This document shows, in pieces, positions 51,223-60,583 of a DNA stretch of 64,000 nt. The notes below the pieces were generated by a model, which saw only the letters and a list, made by a program, of their open reading frames with translations, was not told where the DNA came from and ran no database searches. The position numbers and the translations under genes were made by a program. The stretch is from Leucobacter tardus (GTDB taxonomy: Bacteria > Actinomycetota > Actinomycetes > Actinomycetales > Microbacteriaceae): the NCBI RefSeq assembly GCF_017583045.1, contig NZ_JAGFBF010000005.1, forward strand, positions 496,001-560,000, written 5' to 3'. The number at the start of each line of letters is the position of its first letter. Position 1 is the stretch's first letter.

Positions 51223-52296
51223 TCAGTGTTCCCGACCCGAGAGGATCGGCGCGATGGTCTCGCCGTCGATCAGCGTGAGGTCGTCGGCTTCGAGACGGCC
51301 GGTTCGCCGCAGGTCTTTGATGATGTCCCAGTGGATCGTGGACTCGTTCGTACCCCCGCACTCGGGGTACGAGCGCCCGAGCGCGATGTGCACGGTGCCG
51401 AGGATCTTCTCGTCGATGAGCAGATCGCCCGTCATCGTGCGCACGTGGGGGTTCGTGCCGATGCCGAGTTCGCCGACGCGACGCGCACCGGGCGCGTCGA
51501 GCATGCGGCCCACGAACTCCGCACCCCTGGTCGCCGCAGCGTCGACGACCTTGCCACCGGCGAACGTCAGGCGCAGGTCCGCGATCTCGGTGCCCGCGAA
51601 CCAGAAGCTCCCCGGAAACGCGATGTGCCCGTCCACACCGTCATCGTGCGGGGCGGTCGCCACCTCTCCGTCGGGGAGGTTCGCATCGCCCGCGAAGGGA
51701 ACCCACGTGCGCCCGGCGCAGCGGAGCGTCAGGTCGGTGTCGCGATCGACGATGCGCACCGTTTCGACATCGTTCAGGCGTGTGCAGAGCCGGTCGAGGT
51801 GCCGGCGGTGCGCCGCCCAGTCGGCCAGCGTCCCGGCGAAGAACTCGGATTCGAGCTGCGCCAACGGCACTCCGATGAGATCGGCCCACTCCGGGCTCGG
51901 GATGCGCACCAGGGTCCATCGAGTTCCCTGCCAGCGGGCCGTGGAGACCACGCCCTTCCCTTCGCGCTGCCATCCCAGTCGTGTCCCGTCGAGGTCGGCG
52001 GCCGGCGCCTCCATGCCGCGGAACGAGACGTGCACGTCCGCCCACTGCATCGAGGCGAGCTCCATCGGCGCCGGAGCGCGCAGCGTCTCGGGGTCCGCGA
52101 AGGCGAGTGCCGAGCGGTCGTACCGCTCTTCGACGAGCTGCACCTGGGGCATTCCGCCGCGACGGTAGACCTCGTCGACGAACTCGGCGACCGCATCGAG
52201 CACCGATGCCGAGGTCGCGAAGATGCTGACCCGGGTTCCTGTACCCACCTCGTTCACCTCGGCGAGGTGGTGGGCGAGCTCGCGCCATCGACTCAT
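51223..52296 (-). CDS. M29-family (AmpS/T-type) metallopeptidase
   Basis: A 357-residue protein resembling the M29 aminopeptidases. The C-terminal half carries the likely metal ligands: GELGIGTNP with its Glu, DEKILGTVHIALGRSYPE (Glu and His) and NESTIHWDIIKDLR (His and Asp). The N-terminal domain matches the family's oligomerisation part. Known members cleave N-terminal residues with two metal ions. ATG 52296 overlaps the FGGY kinase stop (ATGA), so it belongs firmly to the sugar operon; why is unclear. It may cleave an amide or amino-acid conjugate of the sugar. Confidence 0.8.
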   Translation of the reverse strand: MSRWRELAHHLAEVNEVGTGTRVSIFATSASVLDAVAEFVDEVYRRGGMPQVQLVEERYDRSALAFADPETLRAPAPMELASMQWADVHVSFRGMEAPAADLDGTRLGWQREGKGVVSTARWQGTRWTLVRIPSPEWADLIGVPLAQLESEFFAGTLADWAAHRRHLDRLCTRLNDVETVRIVDRDTDLTLRCAGRTWVPFAGDANLPDGEVATAPHDDGVDGHIAFPGSFWFAGTEIADLRLTFAGGKVVDAAATRGAEFVGRMLDAPGARRVGELGIGTNPHVRTMTGDLLIDEKILGTVHIALGRSYPECGGTNESTIHWDIIKDLRRTGRLEADDLTLIDGETIAPILSGREH

Positions 52297-53801
52297 GCGG
52301 TCTGGTCCTCTCTCATCGTTCGCAGCGCCCGATAGGCGGCGAGGAAGGTGCGGTGCTGCGCTCGCGTCTGCTGCGCCTCGGGGTCGTCGGCCGCTCGGGC
52401 GCGCACGACCTCGCGCTGGCGCACCCAGCCCGCGGCGTCCGTTTCCGTGAGCGCCCCGACGCCGATACCGGCGAGCATGGCGTCCCCGAAAGCGGCCCCG
52501 AGTGTTTCGGGGACGAGGAGGTCGACGCCGCTGACATCGCTCGCCACCCCCGTGATGATCTCGTTGCGCGTGCCCCCGCCGACGGCGGAGACCCGTGGCC
52601 GGGTCGCACTGGCGTCCGCGAAGGTCTGCAGCGCGAGTCCGAGGGAGTGCCCGACGCCCTCGGAGACGGCGCGCGCCAGCTCGGCGCGACCGGTGGACAG
52701 GCTCAGACCGAGGAACGCGCCCCGGGCGTCCGGGTCGTGGAACGGCGTCCGCTCGCCGCTGAAGTGCGGCAGGTGGATCACGCCTCCCGCACCGGGTCGA
52801 GCCGATCGGGCGAGCGCCATGAGCTCCGCGAACAGGGCCGGATCCCCCGCCGACTCGTCGAGGCCGAGCTGTTCGGCGATCCACCGGGTCGCCGTTCCCG
52901 CCGTCGAGGTGCCTCCCGCGAGCACATACCTGCCCGGAAGCACCCAGGGCGCCGACCACAGGCGCGGGTCGGACACGGGCCGATCGCACACCCGGATCAG
53001 GAACCCGCTCGATCCGATCATGAGCATCAGGTCGTCGGTCTCGATCACGGCGGAGCCGATCGCCTCGGCAGGTGCGTCGGTGGTGCCGACGGTGACCGGC
53101 AGGCCGACCGGGAGCCCGGTGAGCGCGGCGGCCTCAGGCGTGACCCCGCCCGCGATCTCCGACGACCAGCCCAGCTCGGGCAGCTTCTCCGGGGGCACCA
53201 GTGATTCGAGCCCTTCAGTGTTCCACCGCAGCTCGGACAGGTCGTAGAACGGGTGCGCATAACCCGCGGTGGCGTGGTCCATGATGACGCGCCCGGTGAG
53301 GCGCGCGACGAGGAAGCTCTGGCTCGTCAGGTACCAGCGCGTGCGCGCGGCGATCTCGGGCTCCTGGCGCTCGACCCATCGCATCTTCGGGCCGGACGAC
53401 TGGCTCGTCAGCACGTTGCCTGAGCGTCGCAGGATCTCGTCGTGACCGAGCAGCTGCTCGATCTCCGCGATCTCCTCAGTCGCCCGGGTGTCGACCCCGT
53501 ACAGGATCGCCGGCCTGAGCGGCCGCAGCTCGGCGTCCACGGGCAGCACGCACGGGCCGATGGCGCTGCACCCGAATCCGATCAGTTCATCATCGGCGTG
53601 CACCTGCGCGGTCAGCTCACGCGTCACGGCGACGAGGTCGGCCCACCACACCGTCTCGGCGTCGTGCTCGACCCAGCCCGGCTTCGGCGTGCTCACCCCG
53701 TGGCGACGGCGCGCCTCCGCGCGGACAACGCCCGCCGCGTCGACGAGCACTCCCTTCGTCTCGTAGGTGCCGATGTCGACCCCGATGAGCAGCCGCGACA
53801 T
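52293..53801 (-). CDS. FGGY-family carbohydrate kinase
   Basis: A 502-residue FGGY kinase similar to xylulokinase and its relatives. N-domain: phosphate loop GVDIGTYETKGVLVD (8-22), W-E-type substrate stretch KPGWVEHD. C-domain: TGLPVGLPVTVGTTDAPAEA and the ATP loop VSAVGGGTRNEI. It phosphorylates a sugar or polyol. ATG 53801 follows AAAGGG; 1 bp separates it from the permease stop. Substrate specificity cannot be read from the motifs alone. It supplies the phosphosugar that the operon's other enzymes and DeoR would see. Confidence 0.88.
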   Translation of the reverse strand: MSRLLIGVDIGTYETKGVLVDAAGVVRAEARRRHGVSTPKPGWVEHDAETVWWADLVAVTRELTAQVHADDELIGFGCSAIGPCVLPVDAELRPLRPAILYGVDTRATEEIAEIEQLLGHDEILRRSGNVLTSQSSGPKMRWVERQEPEIAARTRWYLTSQSFLVARLTGRVIMDHATAGYAHPFYDLSELRWNTEGLESLVPPEKLPELGWSSEIAGGVTPEAAALTGLPVGLPVTVGTTDAPAEAIGSAVIETDDLMLMIGSSGFLIRVCDRPVSDPRLWSAPWVLPGRYVLAGGTSTAGTATRWIAEQLGLDESAGDPALFAELMALARSARPGAGGVIHLPHFSGERTPFHDPDARGAFLGLSLSTGRAELARAVSEGVGHSLGLALQTFADASATRPRVSAVGGGTRNEIITGVASDVSGVDLLVPETLGAAFGDAMLAGIGVGALTETDAAGWVRQREVVRARAADDPEAQQTRAQHRTFLAAYRALRTMREDQTA

Positions 53802-53802
53802 G

Positions 53803-54888
53803 TCACGCCCTTTCGTCGGCCGGGGCGTGATCCGCGACCGCGACGGCACGGGTCTGGGTGTCGGGCACCTTGCGCCTCCAGCGCTTGATGCGCACCTGGT
53901 CGAAGACCATGACCGCGATCAGGATCACCCCCTGTGCGATGGCGTATTCGTAGGCGGAGAGCCGGAGCGAGGTGAAGCCGGACTGGACGACCTGCAGCAC
54001 GAGCGTCGCGAGCACCACACCGGTGACGGTGGCGTAGCCGCCCGCCGGGTTCGTTCCGCCGAGCACGGCGATCACGATGACGAGCAGCACGTACGAGGCG
54101 CCGTAGTCGGCGCTCGCGGTGGGGTTCCTGGCGAGGATCAGCAGCCCGGCGAAGCTGCCGAGCAGACCGGTCGTGAGGTAGGTCCCGTAGAGCACGCTCG
54201 CGCTGCGGATGCCCGAGTACTTCGCCGCCACGACGTTCGCCCCCTGCAGCATGATGCTCTTGCCGAACGGCGTCTTGCTGAGCATCGCACCGACGAGCAC
54301 GGCGATGAGCACGAAGACGATGAACAGCATCGGGATCGTCGCGACGGTGGACGTGCCGAGCGCGCTCAGCACCTCGGGAGCGCCGTAGAGCGTCGATCCG
54401 CCGGTCCACACGATGGCGATGCCGTTGTACATCTGCATCGTCGCGAGCGTTGCGAGGATCGGCGCGATGCCGACCGTCGAGATGAGGAAGGCGTTCACCG
54501 CTCCCCCGGCGACGCCCACGAGGATTCCGAGCAGGATGATGAGGGGCGCGAGCGCCTCCGCCTGGGACGGGTCGTTCGCCGCGACGGCGGAATAGACGGT
54601 GCTCACCGTGATGGCGGTGAAGTTCGCGATGGCGACGAGCGAGAGATCGATGCCGCCCGTGAGCATGGCGAGCGCCATGGCCACCGCGAGCACCCCGATC
54701 TCGGGAGAGGCGACCATCATGTTCTGGATGTTGATGGGGTTCAGGAAGACGTCGCCGCGCAGCACTCCGAAGAACGAGATCGCGATGATGAGCAGCAGCA
54801 CCATGCGGCCGATGCCGCGTTCGAGGTGGATGCGGCCGAGTACGCCCCGGAATGACCGGTCGACGTCACTGTTCAGCTGGGCGAGCAT
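53803..54888 (-). CDS. Sugar ABC transporter permease (RbsC-like, second)
   Basis: A 361-residue BPD_transp_2 (RbsC/XylH/LsrC-type) permease with about ten helices: GILVGVAGGAVNAFLISTVG, LATLATMQMYNGIAIV and IVIAVLGGTNPAGGYATVTG are hallmarks. ATG 54888 lies 3 bp after the other permease stop. It forms a heteromeric channel with that protein. A 25-residue hydrophilic C-terminus follows the last helix. Confidence 0.9.
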   Translation of the reverse strand: MLAQLNSDVDRSFRGVLGRIHLERGIGRMVLLLIIAISFFGVLRGDVFLNPINIQNMMVASPEIGVLAVAMALAMLTGGIDLSLVAIANFTAITVSTVYSAVAANDPSQAEALAPLIILLGILVGVAGGAVNAFLISTVGIAPILATLATMQMYNGIAIVWTGGSTLYGAPEVLSALGTSTVATIPMLFIVFVLIAVLVGAMLSKTPFGKSIMLQGANVVAAKYSGIRSASVLYGTYLTTGLLGSFAGLLILARNPTASADYGASYVLLVIVIAVLGGTNPAGGYATVTGVVLATLVLQVVQSGFTSLRLSAYEYAIAQGVILIAVMVFDQVRIKRWRRKVPDTQTRAVAVADHAPADERA

Positions 54889-54891
54889 GGG

Positions 54892-55938
54892 TCACTCCTT
54901 CTCCGTGTCGAGCACGAACGTGCGTTTCGCAGCGCGCTTGGCCATCACCGCTTGGACGCCGACGCCCACCGCGAGCAGCAGGCCGACGGAGGCACGCTGC
55001 CAGGCGGTCGGCACGCCCATGAGGATGAGGCTGTTGTTGATGATCTGCACGAGCAGCACGCCGAGGACCGTGCCGATGACGCTGCCGCGTCCGCCGAAGA
55101 TCGACGCGCCGCCAAGCACGACGGCGGCGATCACATCGAGTTCGGTGCCGACGAGATCCTGCGGGTTCGCGCTGCGCCCGAGAACGACGTGGATGAGGCC
55201 GCCGACCGCGGCGATCGCCCCGGCGAGCACGTAGAGCGTCACCTGGAACCGCATGACCGGGAACCCCGCGCGCCGAGCGCTCTCCGTGTCTCCGCCGATG
55301 GCGTACAGTCCGCGACCGAACATCGTCTTGCTGAGCAGCAGCCAGACGCCGACCACGAGCAGGGCGACCGGCACGATGAGGAGCGGGAGGTTGGCGCGGG
55401 GCGACTCGATGGCGATGAGGTTCGCGGTCGAGTACGGGGCGACGCTGGCGGGCAGACCGGCGATGTAGGTCGAACCGACGTACGCCAGCAGGGCGCCTTT
55501 GAAGATACCCTGCGTCGCGAGTGTCACGATCAGCGTCGGCAGTTTGAATCGCGCGATTACCGCCCCGTTCACGAGCCCCAGCGTCGCACCGATCACGATC
55601 GCGATCACGAGTACGCCGATGACGCCGGGATCGATGCCGCCGCGTTGCGACAGCGAGATCGTCGTGTACGCGGCGAAGATCGCGATCGCCGGGAACGAGA
55701 CGTCGATGCCTCCCGAGATGATGATGAGCAGCACCGCGAGCGCGAACACCGTCGGCACGAGCGCGGAGCGCAGGATCGAGAACAGGGTGTGCACCGAGAA
55801 GAAATCGGGGTTCACGAGGCTCATCACCAGGACGAGGAGCGCGATGATGCCCACGAGCACCCACTCGCTGGTCGTGCGGAACGTTTTCGGACGATTCGCC
55901 CGCGATCGGGACGTCGGCGTCTGGGTCAGCGCGGTCAT
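54892..55938 (-). CDS. Sugar ABC transporter permease (RbsC-like, first)
   Basis: A 348-residue BPD_transp_2 permease with about ten helices: [35 protein letters not shown] and [20 protein letters not shown] match RbsC/LsrC-like subunits. Two different permeases in one operon recall Lsr and rhamnose-type importers (two permeases plus one fused ATPase). ATG 55938 overlaps the ATPase stop (ATGA). Confidence 0.9.
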   Translation of the reverse strand: MTALTQTPTSRSRANRPKTFRTTSEWVLVGIIALLVLVMSLVNPDFFSVHTLFSILRSALVPTVFALAVLLIIISGGIDVSFPAIAIFAAYTTISLSQRGGIDPGVIGVLVIAIVIGATLGLVNGAVIARFKLPTLIVTLATQGIFKGALLAYVGSTYIAGLPASVAPYSTANLIAIESPRANLPLLIVPVALLVVGVWLLLSKTMFGRGLYAIGGDTESARRAGFPVMRFQVTLYVLAGAIAAVGGLIHVVLGRSANPQDLVGTELDVIAAVVLGGASIFGGRGSVIGTVLGVLLVQIINNSLILMGVPTAWQRASVGLLLAVGVGVQAVMAKRAAKRTFVLDTEKE

Positions 55939-57449
55939 GCCGCCATCACCTCCTGGATGTGCTGCGGTTCGATCTGGTCGCCGACCACTTCGGCGACGAT
56001 CCGGCCTCGGCGGATGACGAGCACCCGGTGGCAGATGGACACGAGTTCGGGAACGTCGTCGGAGATCATGATGACGCCGGTGCCGTCACGCGCGACGGCG
56101 CGCAGAATCGACAGGATCTCCTCCTTCGACCCGACGTCGACGCCGACCGTGGGGCCGTTCAGGATCAGCACGCGGGGGTGCGTGTCGAGCCATTTGGCGA
56201 GCACGACCCGCTGCGCGTTGCCGCCGGATAGGGACCGGACCGGCGCCTCGACGTTCGGCGCTTTGATGCGGAGCCGTCCGAAGAGATCGGCGACGGTCGC
56301 GCCGATGCGGCGTCCGCTCAGGAAGATCTTGGCTCGAGTGTGCGTCCACAGCGAGCTCGCGACCATGTTGTCGGAGATGGGCTTGTCGAGGAAGAGCCCC
56401 TGGGTCAGTCGATCCTCGGGCACATAGCCGAACCCGGCCTTGACCGCACCGGGAATGCTCCCCGGCGCCACCGTCGATCCGTCGAGCTTCACCGATCCCG
56501 TATCGGCTTTCAGCACGCCGAAGAGCGCCTCGGCGATCTCACCGCGCCCCGAGCCGAGCAGGCCGGTGATGCCGAGCACTTCCCCCGGCCTGAGGTCGAA
56601 CGTGATGTCGGCGAAGGCGCCCGCGAGCGAGAGCTGTTCGACCTCGAGGATCGGCGCCTGGTCGGGATCGACCTCGACCACGTTGCGCGAACTGTCGACC
56701 GCGCGCCCCGTCATCGCCTCCGTGAGCGATTCGACATCGAACTCGGTCGCGGGCCCCGTCGCCACGAGCCTGCCGCTGCGCAGCACCGTGACGTCTTGCG
56801 ACACCGCCAGCACCTCTTCGAGTTTGTGGCTCACGAACACGAGCGCGACGCCGCGATCCTGCAGCCGTCGCACGAGGCCGAAGAGCCGCTCGACCTCGGT
56901 GTGGGTGAGCGCCGTCGTGGGCTCGTCCATGAAGATGACGCGCGCGTCTTGCACGAGGGCGCGGCAGATGGCGGTGAGCTGCCGATCGGCGACCGAGAGG
57001 CCGCCCACCTCGGCGTCGAGGTCGAGACGCAAGCCCAGCTCGTCGACGATGCGCTCGGCCTCTGGCCGGAGGCGTTTCGCACGATAGAGGCGACTGCGCG
57101 CGGCGATCGCGGCGGGCAGCATGATGTTCTCGGCGACGGAGAGGTTCGGGAAGAGCGAGAAATCCTGGTAGATGACCTGGATCCCGGCGCGGAGCGCCTG
57201 AGTCGGCGTCATCTTCGTCACGACTTCGCCGTCGATGCGGATCTCGCCCGAGTCCGGTGCCTCGACGCCGCTGATGATCTTGATGAGCGTGGACTTGCCG
57301 CACCCGTTCTCACCGGCGAGACAGTGCACCCGCCCCGGCTGGAGCTCGATGCCGACGCCGTCAAGCGCGACGACGCCGCCGAACGTCTTCCTGATCCCTG
57401 TCACTTCGAGCACCGGAGCGCTCGGCGCGGAAACGCTGTCCGCTGTCAT
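55935..57449 (-). CDS. Sugar ABC transporter double ATPase (RbsA-like)
   Basis: A 504-residue tandem ATPase. The first domain has Walker [10 protein letters not shown] (46-54), signature LSVADRQL and Walker [10 protein letters not shown]. The second has the degenerate Walker [10 protein letters not shown], signature [15 protein letters not shown] and [16 protein letters not shown], where LNGP replaces the expected LDEP; a changed Walker B in the second site is worth noting. ATG 57449. It powers uptake by the two RbsC-like permeases. Confidence 0.9.
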   Translation of the reverse strand: MTADSVSAPSAPVLEVTGIRKTFGGVVALDGVGIELQPGRVHCLAGENGCGKSTLIKIISGVEAPDSGEIRIDGEVVTKMTPTQALRAGIQVIYQDFSLFPNLSVAENIMLPAAIAARSRLYRAKRLRPEAERIVDELGLRLDLDAEVGGLSVADRQLTAICRALVQDARVIFMDEPTTALTHTEVERLFGLVRRLQDRGVALVFVSHKLEEVLAVSQDVTVLRSGRLVATGPATEFDVESLTEAMTGRAVDSSRNVVEVDPDQAPILEVEQLSLAGAFADITFDLRPGEVLGITGLLGSGRGEIAEALFGVLKADTGSVKLDGSTVAPGSIPGAVKAGFGYVPEDRLTQGLFLDKPISDNMVASSLWTHTRAKIFLSGRRIGATVADLFGRLRIKAPNVEAPVRSLSGGNAQRVVLAKWLDTHPRVLILNGPTVGVDVGSKEEILSILRAVARDGTGVIMISDDVPELVSICHRVLVIRRGRIVAEVVGDQIEPQHIQEVMAA

Positions 57450-57529
57450 CTTCTCTCCATCCCCTGTCGGGTGTCCGGGTACGCGTGCGGCGGTGCGGCG
57501 TCTGCACCGCACCGCCGCAGCGGCGAGCC

Positions 57530-58564
57530 TCAGAAGTCGTACTCGTCCACGTTGTCGGCGTCGACAATGACCGCCGCGTCTCCGACGAACACGTTGTCGG
57601 TGCCGTCGAGCGGCTGCAGCGAGTCGTAGCCTTCGATGCCGAGGTCCGTGCCCGCGGTGATCTCCTCACCCGACACGAGGAGCTCGGCGATCTTCAGCTG
57701 CGCCTTGCCGGCGAGCGCCGGATCCCAGAAGAAGATCTTGTCGATCGAGCCGTCTTCGATGTACTGCTTCGCGACGGAGGGGATGCTGGTGCCCATCACG
57801 CACACCTGATCCTCGAGGCCGGCCTCCTGCACGGCGCGCGCGGCTCCTGCGACATCGGTGCCCGCCGAGCCCTGGATGCCCTTGAGGTCGGGGTGCTTCG
57901 CGAGGAGCTCCTTCGAGCGCTCGTAGGCGACGTTCTCGTCCTCCTTCGACTCCACGGGATCCTCAACCCGCGTCATGTCGGGGAACTCGGCCTCCTGCTG
58001 GTCGAGCGCACCGCCGACCCACTCCATGTGCGTCTTCGCGGTGAGGCCGCCGACGAACTGGACGTACTCGCCTTCGCCCTCCATGCACTCGCCGAGGTTG
58101 TCCATGATCTGCGATCCGTACGAGGCGTTGTCGAAGGCCTCGATGTCGATGTCGGCGTTCTCAATGCCGGCAGCCTCGTGGGCCACGACCACGATGCCCT
58201 GATCGCGCGCCTGACCGAGAACGTTCTCGAGCGCCTCCGGCGAGTTCGGCACCACCGTGATGGCGTCGGGAGCCTGCGCGATCATGTCTTGGACGATCTG
58301 GATCTGCTTCTCCGGGCTCGCATCGTCGGCGCCCTCCTGGCGCACGTCGAAGCCCGTCTCTTCGGCGTACTCGTTGACACCGACCTCCATGCGATCGAAC
58401 CAGCCGACGCCCGAGACCTTCACCACCGTGACCATCGAGAGGTCATCGCCGCTCGACTCGCCCTCGGAGCCACCGCCACCCGAGCCGCCGACCTGTCCGC
58501 AGCCGGTCAGTGCCAGCATTGCCACAGCGCCGACTCCGACGCCCTGCATGAGCTTCCGCTTCAT
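57530..58564 (-). CDS. Sugar ABC transporter binding lipoprotein (RhaS/LsrB-like)
   Basis: A 344-residue class B sugar-binding protein. Signal peptide with lipobox ALTGC (Cys22), Gly/Ser-rich linker, then the Peripla_BP_4 fold with VGVNEYAEETGFDVRQEGAD, VTVVPNSPEALENVLGQARD and IQGSAGTDVAGAARAVQEAG. The Asp/Asn-rich interface is close in style to rhamnose or AI-2 receptors, but no Lsr enzymes are present. ATG 58564 has GAGGGAG upstream. First gene of the minus-strand operon, with the promoter in the 299-bp divergent region. Confidence 0.88.
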   Translation of the reverse strand: MKRKLMQGVGVGAVAMLALTGCGQVGGSGGGGSEGESSGDDLSMVTVVKVSGVGWFDRMEVGVNEYAEETGFDVRQEGADDASPEKQIQIVQDMIAQAPDAITVVPNSPEALENVLGQARDQGIVVVAHEAAGIENADIDIEAFDNASYGSQIMDNLGECMEGEGEYVQFVGGLTAKTHMEWVGGALDQQEAEFPDMTRVEDPVESKEDENVAYERSKELLAKHPDLKGIQGSAGTDVAGAARAVQEAGLEDQVCVMGTSIPSVAKQYIEDGSIDKIFFWDPALAGKAQLKIAELLVSGEEITAGTDLGIEGYDSLQPLDGTDNVFVGDAAVIVDADNVDEYDF

Positions 58565-58599
58565 TTCACACACACTCCCTCGTGTCACTTTTCCTCACA

Positions 58600-58616
58600 C
58601 TCACCGCTAGAGTGAG
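58600..58616. promoter_or_regulatory. Palindrome near the binding-protein promoter
   Basis: CTCAC and GTGAG arms with a 7-bp spacer lie 36 bp upstream of the binding-protein start, inside a wider TTTTCC...GAAAA-flanked element. Candidate DeoR or GntR operator. Confidence 0.4.
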
Positions 58617-58669
58617 AAAACCTCTCGCTGATGATGAGAATAAGTAAAGGGTATCGCGGGTGCTGACGT

Positions 58670-58732
58670 CAATATGTTTCTCGCGCGTCGTCGAGAAACT
58701 CGCGCACAAAGCTGCGCTTTGGAGCAATATGT
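58670..58732. promoter_or_regulatory. Palindrome and direct repeats in the divergent sugar promoter
   Basis: Perfect 8-bp arms GTTTCTCG and CGAGAAAC (58676-58699) with an 8-bp spacer. CAATATGT occurs at 58670-58677 and again at 58725-58732. The cluster sits midway between the binding-protein and BtpA starts and is a good candidate for the site that co-regulates both directions. Confidence 0.5.
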
Positions 58733-58863
58733 CGCTCTGGACCGCGGATGACCGCGGAGTGCGAGATCCGAACACGGTGGAGGCGCCCACCACCCCAATG
58801 TTCGCATTTCACAGCTTTCATGGCATCATGATGTGAGGAATTATCACTTCTGAAAGGATCGAC

Positions 58864-59679
58864 ATGGCGAGTTGGCTCAAGGACGCGTTCGACAACCCGA
58901 AACCCGTGATCGCAATGCTGCACCTCTCGGCGTTGCCGGGAGACACGCTCTACGACAGCGCGGCCGGAATGCGTGCGATCGTCGAGCGTGCGCGGCGCGA
59001 ACTGCACGCGCTGCAGGAGGGCGGCGTCGACGGTGTGCTGATCTCCAACGAGTTCAGCCTCCCCTACCTCACGCAGACGGAACCGATCACCGCGATCTCG
59101 ATGGCACGCATCATCGGTGAGCTCGTCGACGAGATCGAAATCCCCTACGGCGTGAACGTGCTGTGGGACGGCCGCGCCTCGATCGACCTCGCGATGGCGA
59201 CCGGCGCGCAGTACGTGCGCGAGATCTTCACGGGCGTCTACGCCAGCGACTTCGGACTGTGGAACACCAATGTCGGCGAGGTCGCACGGCACCGGCACCG
59301 CATCGGCGCCGATCACGTGAAGCTCTTCTTCAACATCGTGCCCGAATCGGCGACCTACCTCGCTGAGCGCGACCTCGAGTCGCTCACCCGGTCGACGGTG
59401 TTCGCGACGCTCCCCGATGCGCTCTGCGTGTCGGGACTCACGGCCGGTGCCCCGACCGACACCCAGACGCTTGCGATCGCGAAGTCCGCCGCGGGCGACG
59501 TTCCCGTTTTCGTCAACACCGGTGTGCGCTCCCACAACATCGCCGAGCAGCTCTCGATCGCCGACGGCGCCATCGTCGGTACCACGTTCAAGAAGGACGG
59601 CGTCTTCGAGAACGAGGTCGACGCCGCCCGGGTCACCGAGCTCATCACCGCAGCGCAGGAGTTCCGCCGCTCGCTCTGA
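58864..59679 (+). CDS. BtpA/SgcQ-family TIM-barrel protein
   Basis: A 271-residue BtpA-family protein: PKPVIAMLHLSALPGDTLYD at the start, GVDGVLISNEFSLPYL, YGVNVLWDGRASIDLAMATG, REIFTGVYASDFGLWNTN, SGLTAGAPTD and FVNTGVRSHNIAEQLSIADG. SgcQ, a relative, sits in a sugar-PTS operon in E. coli; cyanobacterial BtpA affects photosystem I. No reaction is established for the family; a sugar-phosphate aldolase or isomerase would fit the barrel. AAAGGA precedes ATG 58864. It is divergent from the sugar operon and ends at a strong terminator. Confidence 0.87.
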   Translation: MASWLKDAFDNPKPVIAMLHLSALPGDTLYDSAAGMRAIVERARRELHALQEGGVDGVLISNEFSLPYLTQTEPITAISMARIIGELVDEIEIPYGVNVLWDGRASIDLAMATGAQYVREIFTGVYASDFGLWNTNVGEVARHRHRIGADHVKLFFNIVPESATYLAERDLESLTRSTVFATLPDALCVSGLTAGAPTDTQTLAIAKSAAGDVPVFVNTGVRSHNIAEQLSIADGAIVGTTFKKDGVFENEVDAARVTELITAAQEFRRSL

Positions 59680-59697
59680 ACCTCACCTAGACCGCCC

Positions 59698-59741
59698 CAG
59701 GGGACGCATCGCGGATCATCCGCGGCCGGATGCGTCCCCTG
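59698..59741 (+). terminator. Two-tier terminator after btpA
   Basis: Perfect 13-bp outer arms (CAGGGGACGCATC / GATGCGTCCCCTG) contain an inner GCGGAT-C-ATCCGC hairpin (59711-59723). A short T-rich run (TGTTTCT) follows. This is the strongest terminator in the window and separates btpA from the GntR unit. Confidence 0.85.
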
Positions 59742-59806
59742 AGGTGTTTCTCGGGGTCGAATTCGCGTGCACGCCGAATCTCCGCGACAAATGATTCAAT
59801 GAGCAC

Positions 59807-60583
59807 ATGCGAAGCATCGGCGAGGGACTCTTCTCCCACGGCTTAGGAGGACTCGTCTCCGGCGATTCCGGCGACCTCGGTGGTCTCGCGAACAGCGTTG
59901 TGCGTCACATCGAGCTCTCGTTGACGGTCGGGCTCCTGCACGACGGCGAGAAGCTGCCCCCGGAGGCCCGCTTAGCCGACCAGCTCGGCGTCTCCACCAT
60001 CACCCTGCGGCAAGCCCTCGCGACGCTCCGTGACCGCGGCATCATCGAGACGCGTCGCGGGCGCAGCGGTGGCAGTTACATCAGAGACAGTCAGAGCGTG
60101 AACGCGACCCAAGCGGAACGCACGCTCCGCGCGATGAGCTCCGACGAGCTCCGAGATCTCGGTGACCTCTTTTCGGCGATCGTCAGCCGGTCGGCGTGGC
60201 TCGGCGCTTTCCGCGCCTCACCGAGCGAAACGCATCGACTCCAGCGGATCCTTCACGCGCTCGAGGCTGCCGATCACGCGAATGGTCGGCGACGCGCCTA
60301 CTGCCGACTGCACATCGAGATCGCTGTGGCGGCGCAATCCCCTCGTCTCGCGCAGGCCACCACGCAACTCCTCGGTGAGATCGCCGCGCCACTGTGGAAC
60401 TCGCAGGTGTCCGTGCTCGAGGTCGACACCGCGGGGTACGGATCGCTGCTCGCGGCTATCGAGCGTCGCGATGCGGCGAGCGCCCGTGACACCGCCCACC
60501 GTCTGGTGGAGTCCGAGAGCCGCGCCCTCATCGAACAGCACCTGCGTCTGATGAGCGCACCGAGCACGGAGGTGCCGTCGTGA
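59807..60583 (+). CDS. GntR/FadR-family regulator
   Basis: A 258-residue GntR-family protein. The N-terminal winged helix (about 28-92) includes LPPEARLADQLGVSTITLRQ and RDRGIIETRRGRSGGSYI; the C-terminal all-helical FCD-type domain (about 110-250) should bind an acid or sugar-acid effector. ATG 59807 is taken; no strong ribosome-binding site is visible. Its stop overlaps the Cache-domain gene start (GTGA), so regulator and sensor are made together and probably act as a pair. Confidence 0.85.
   Translation: MRSIGEGLFSHGLGGLVSGDSGDLGGLANSVVRHIELSLTVGLLHDGEKLPPEARLADQLGVSTITLRQALATLRDRGIIETRRGRSGGSYIRDSQSVNATQAERTLRAMSSDELRDLGDLFSAIVSRSAWLGAFRASPSETHRLQRILHALEAADHANGRRRAYCRLHIEIAVAAQSPRLAQATTQLLGEIAAPLWNSQVSVLEVDTAGYGSLLAAIERRDAASARDTAHRLVESESRALIEQHLRLMSAPSTEVPS

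Noticed and set aside
50248-52335. 695-codon open frame on the plus strand across the DhaK-DhaL and M29 genes
   Set aside because: It is a shadow frame; both minus-strand genes have catalytic motifs and operon overlaps, and the shadow has none.
48691-58564. Lsr-type autoinducer-2 uptake operon
   Set aside because: The transporter and FGGY kinase look Lsr-like, but LsrF, LsrG and the LsrR-type regulator are absent and DeoR, M29 and DhaK-DhaL are present instead.
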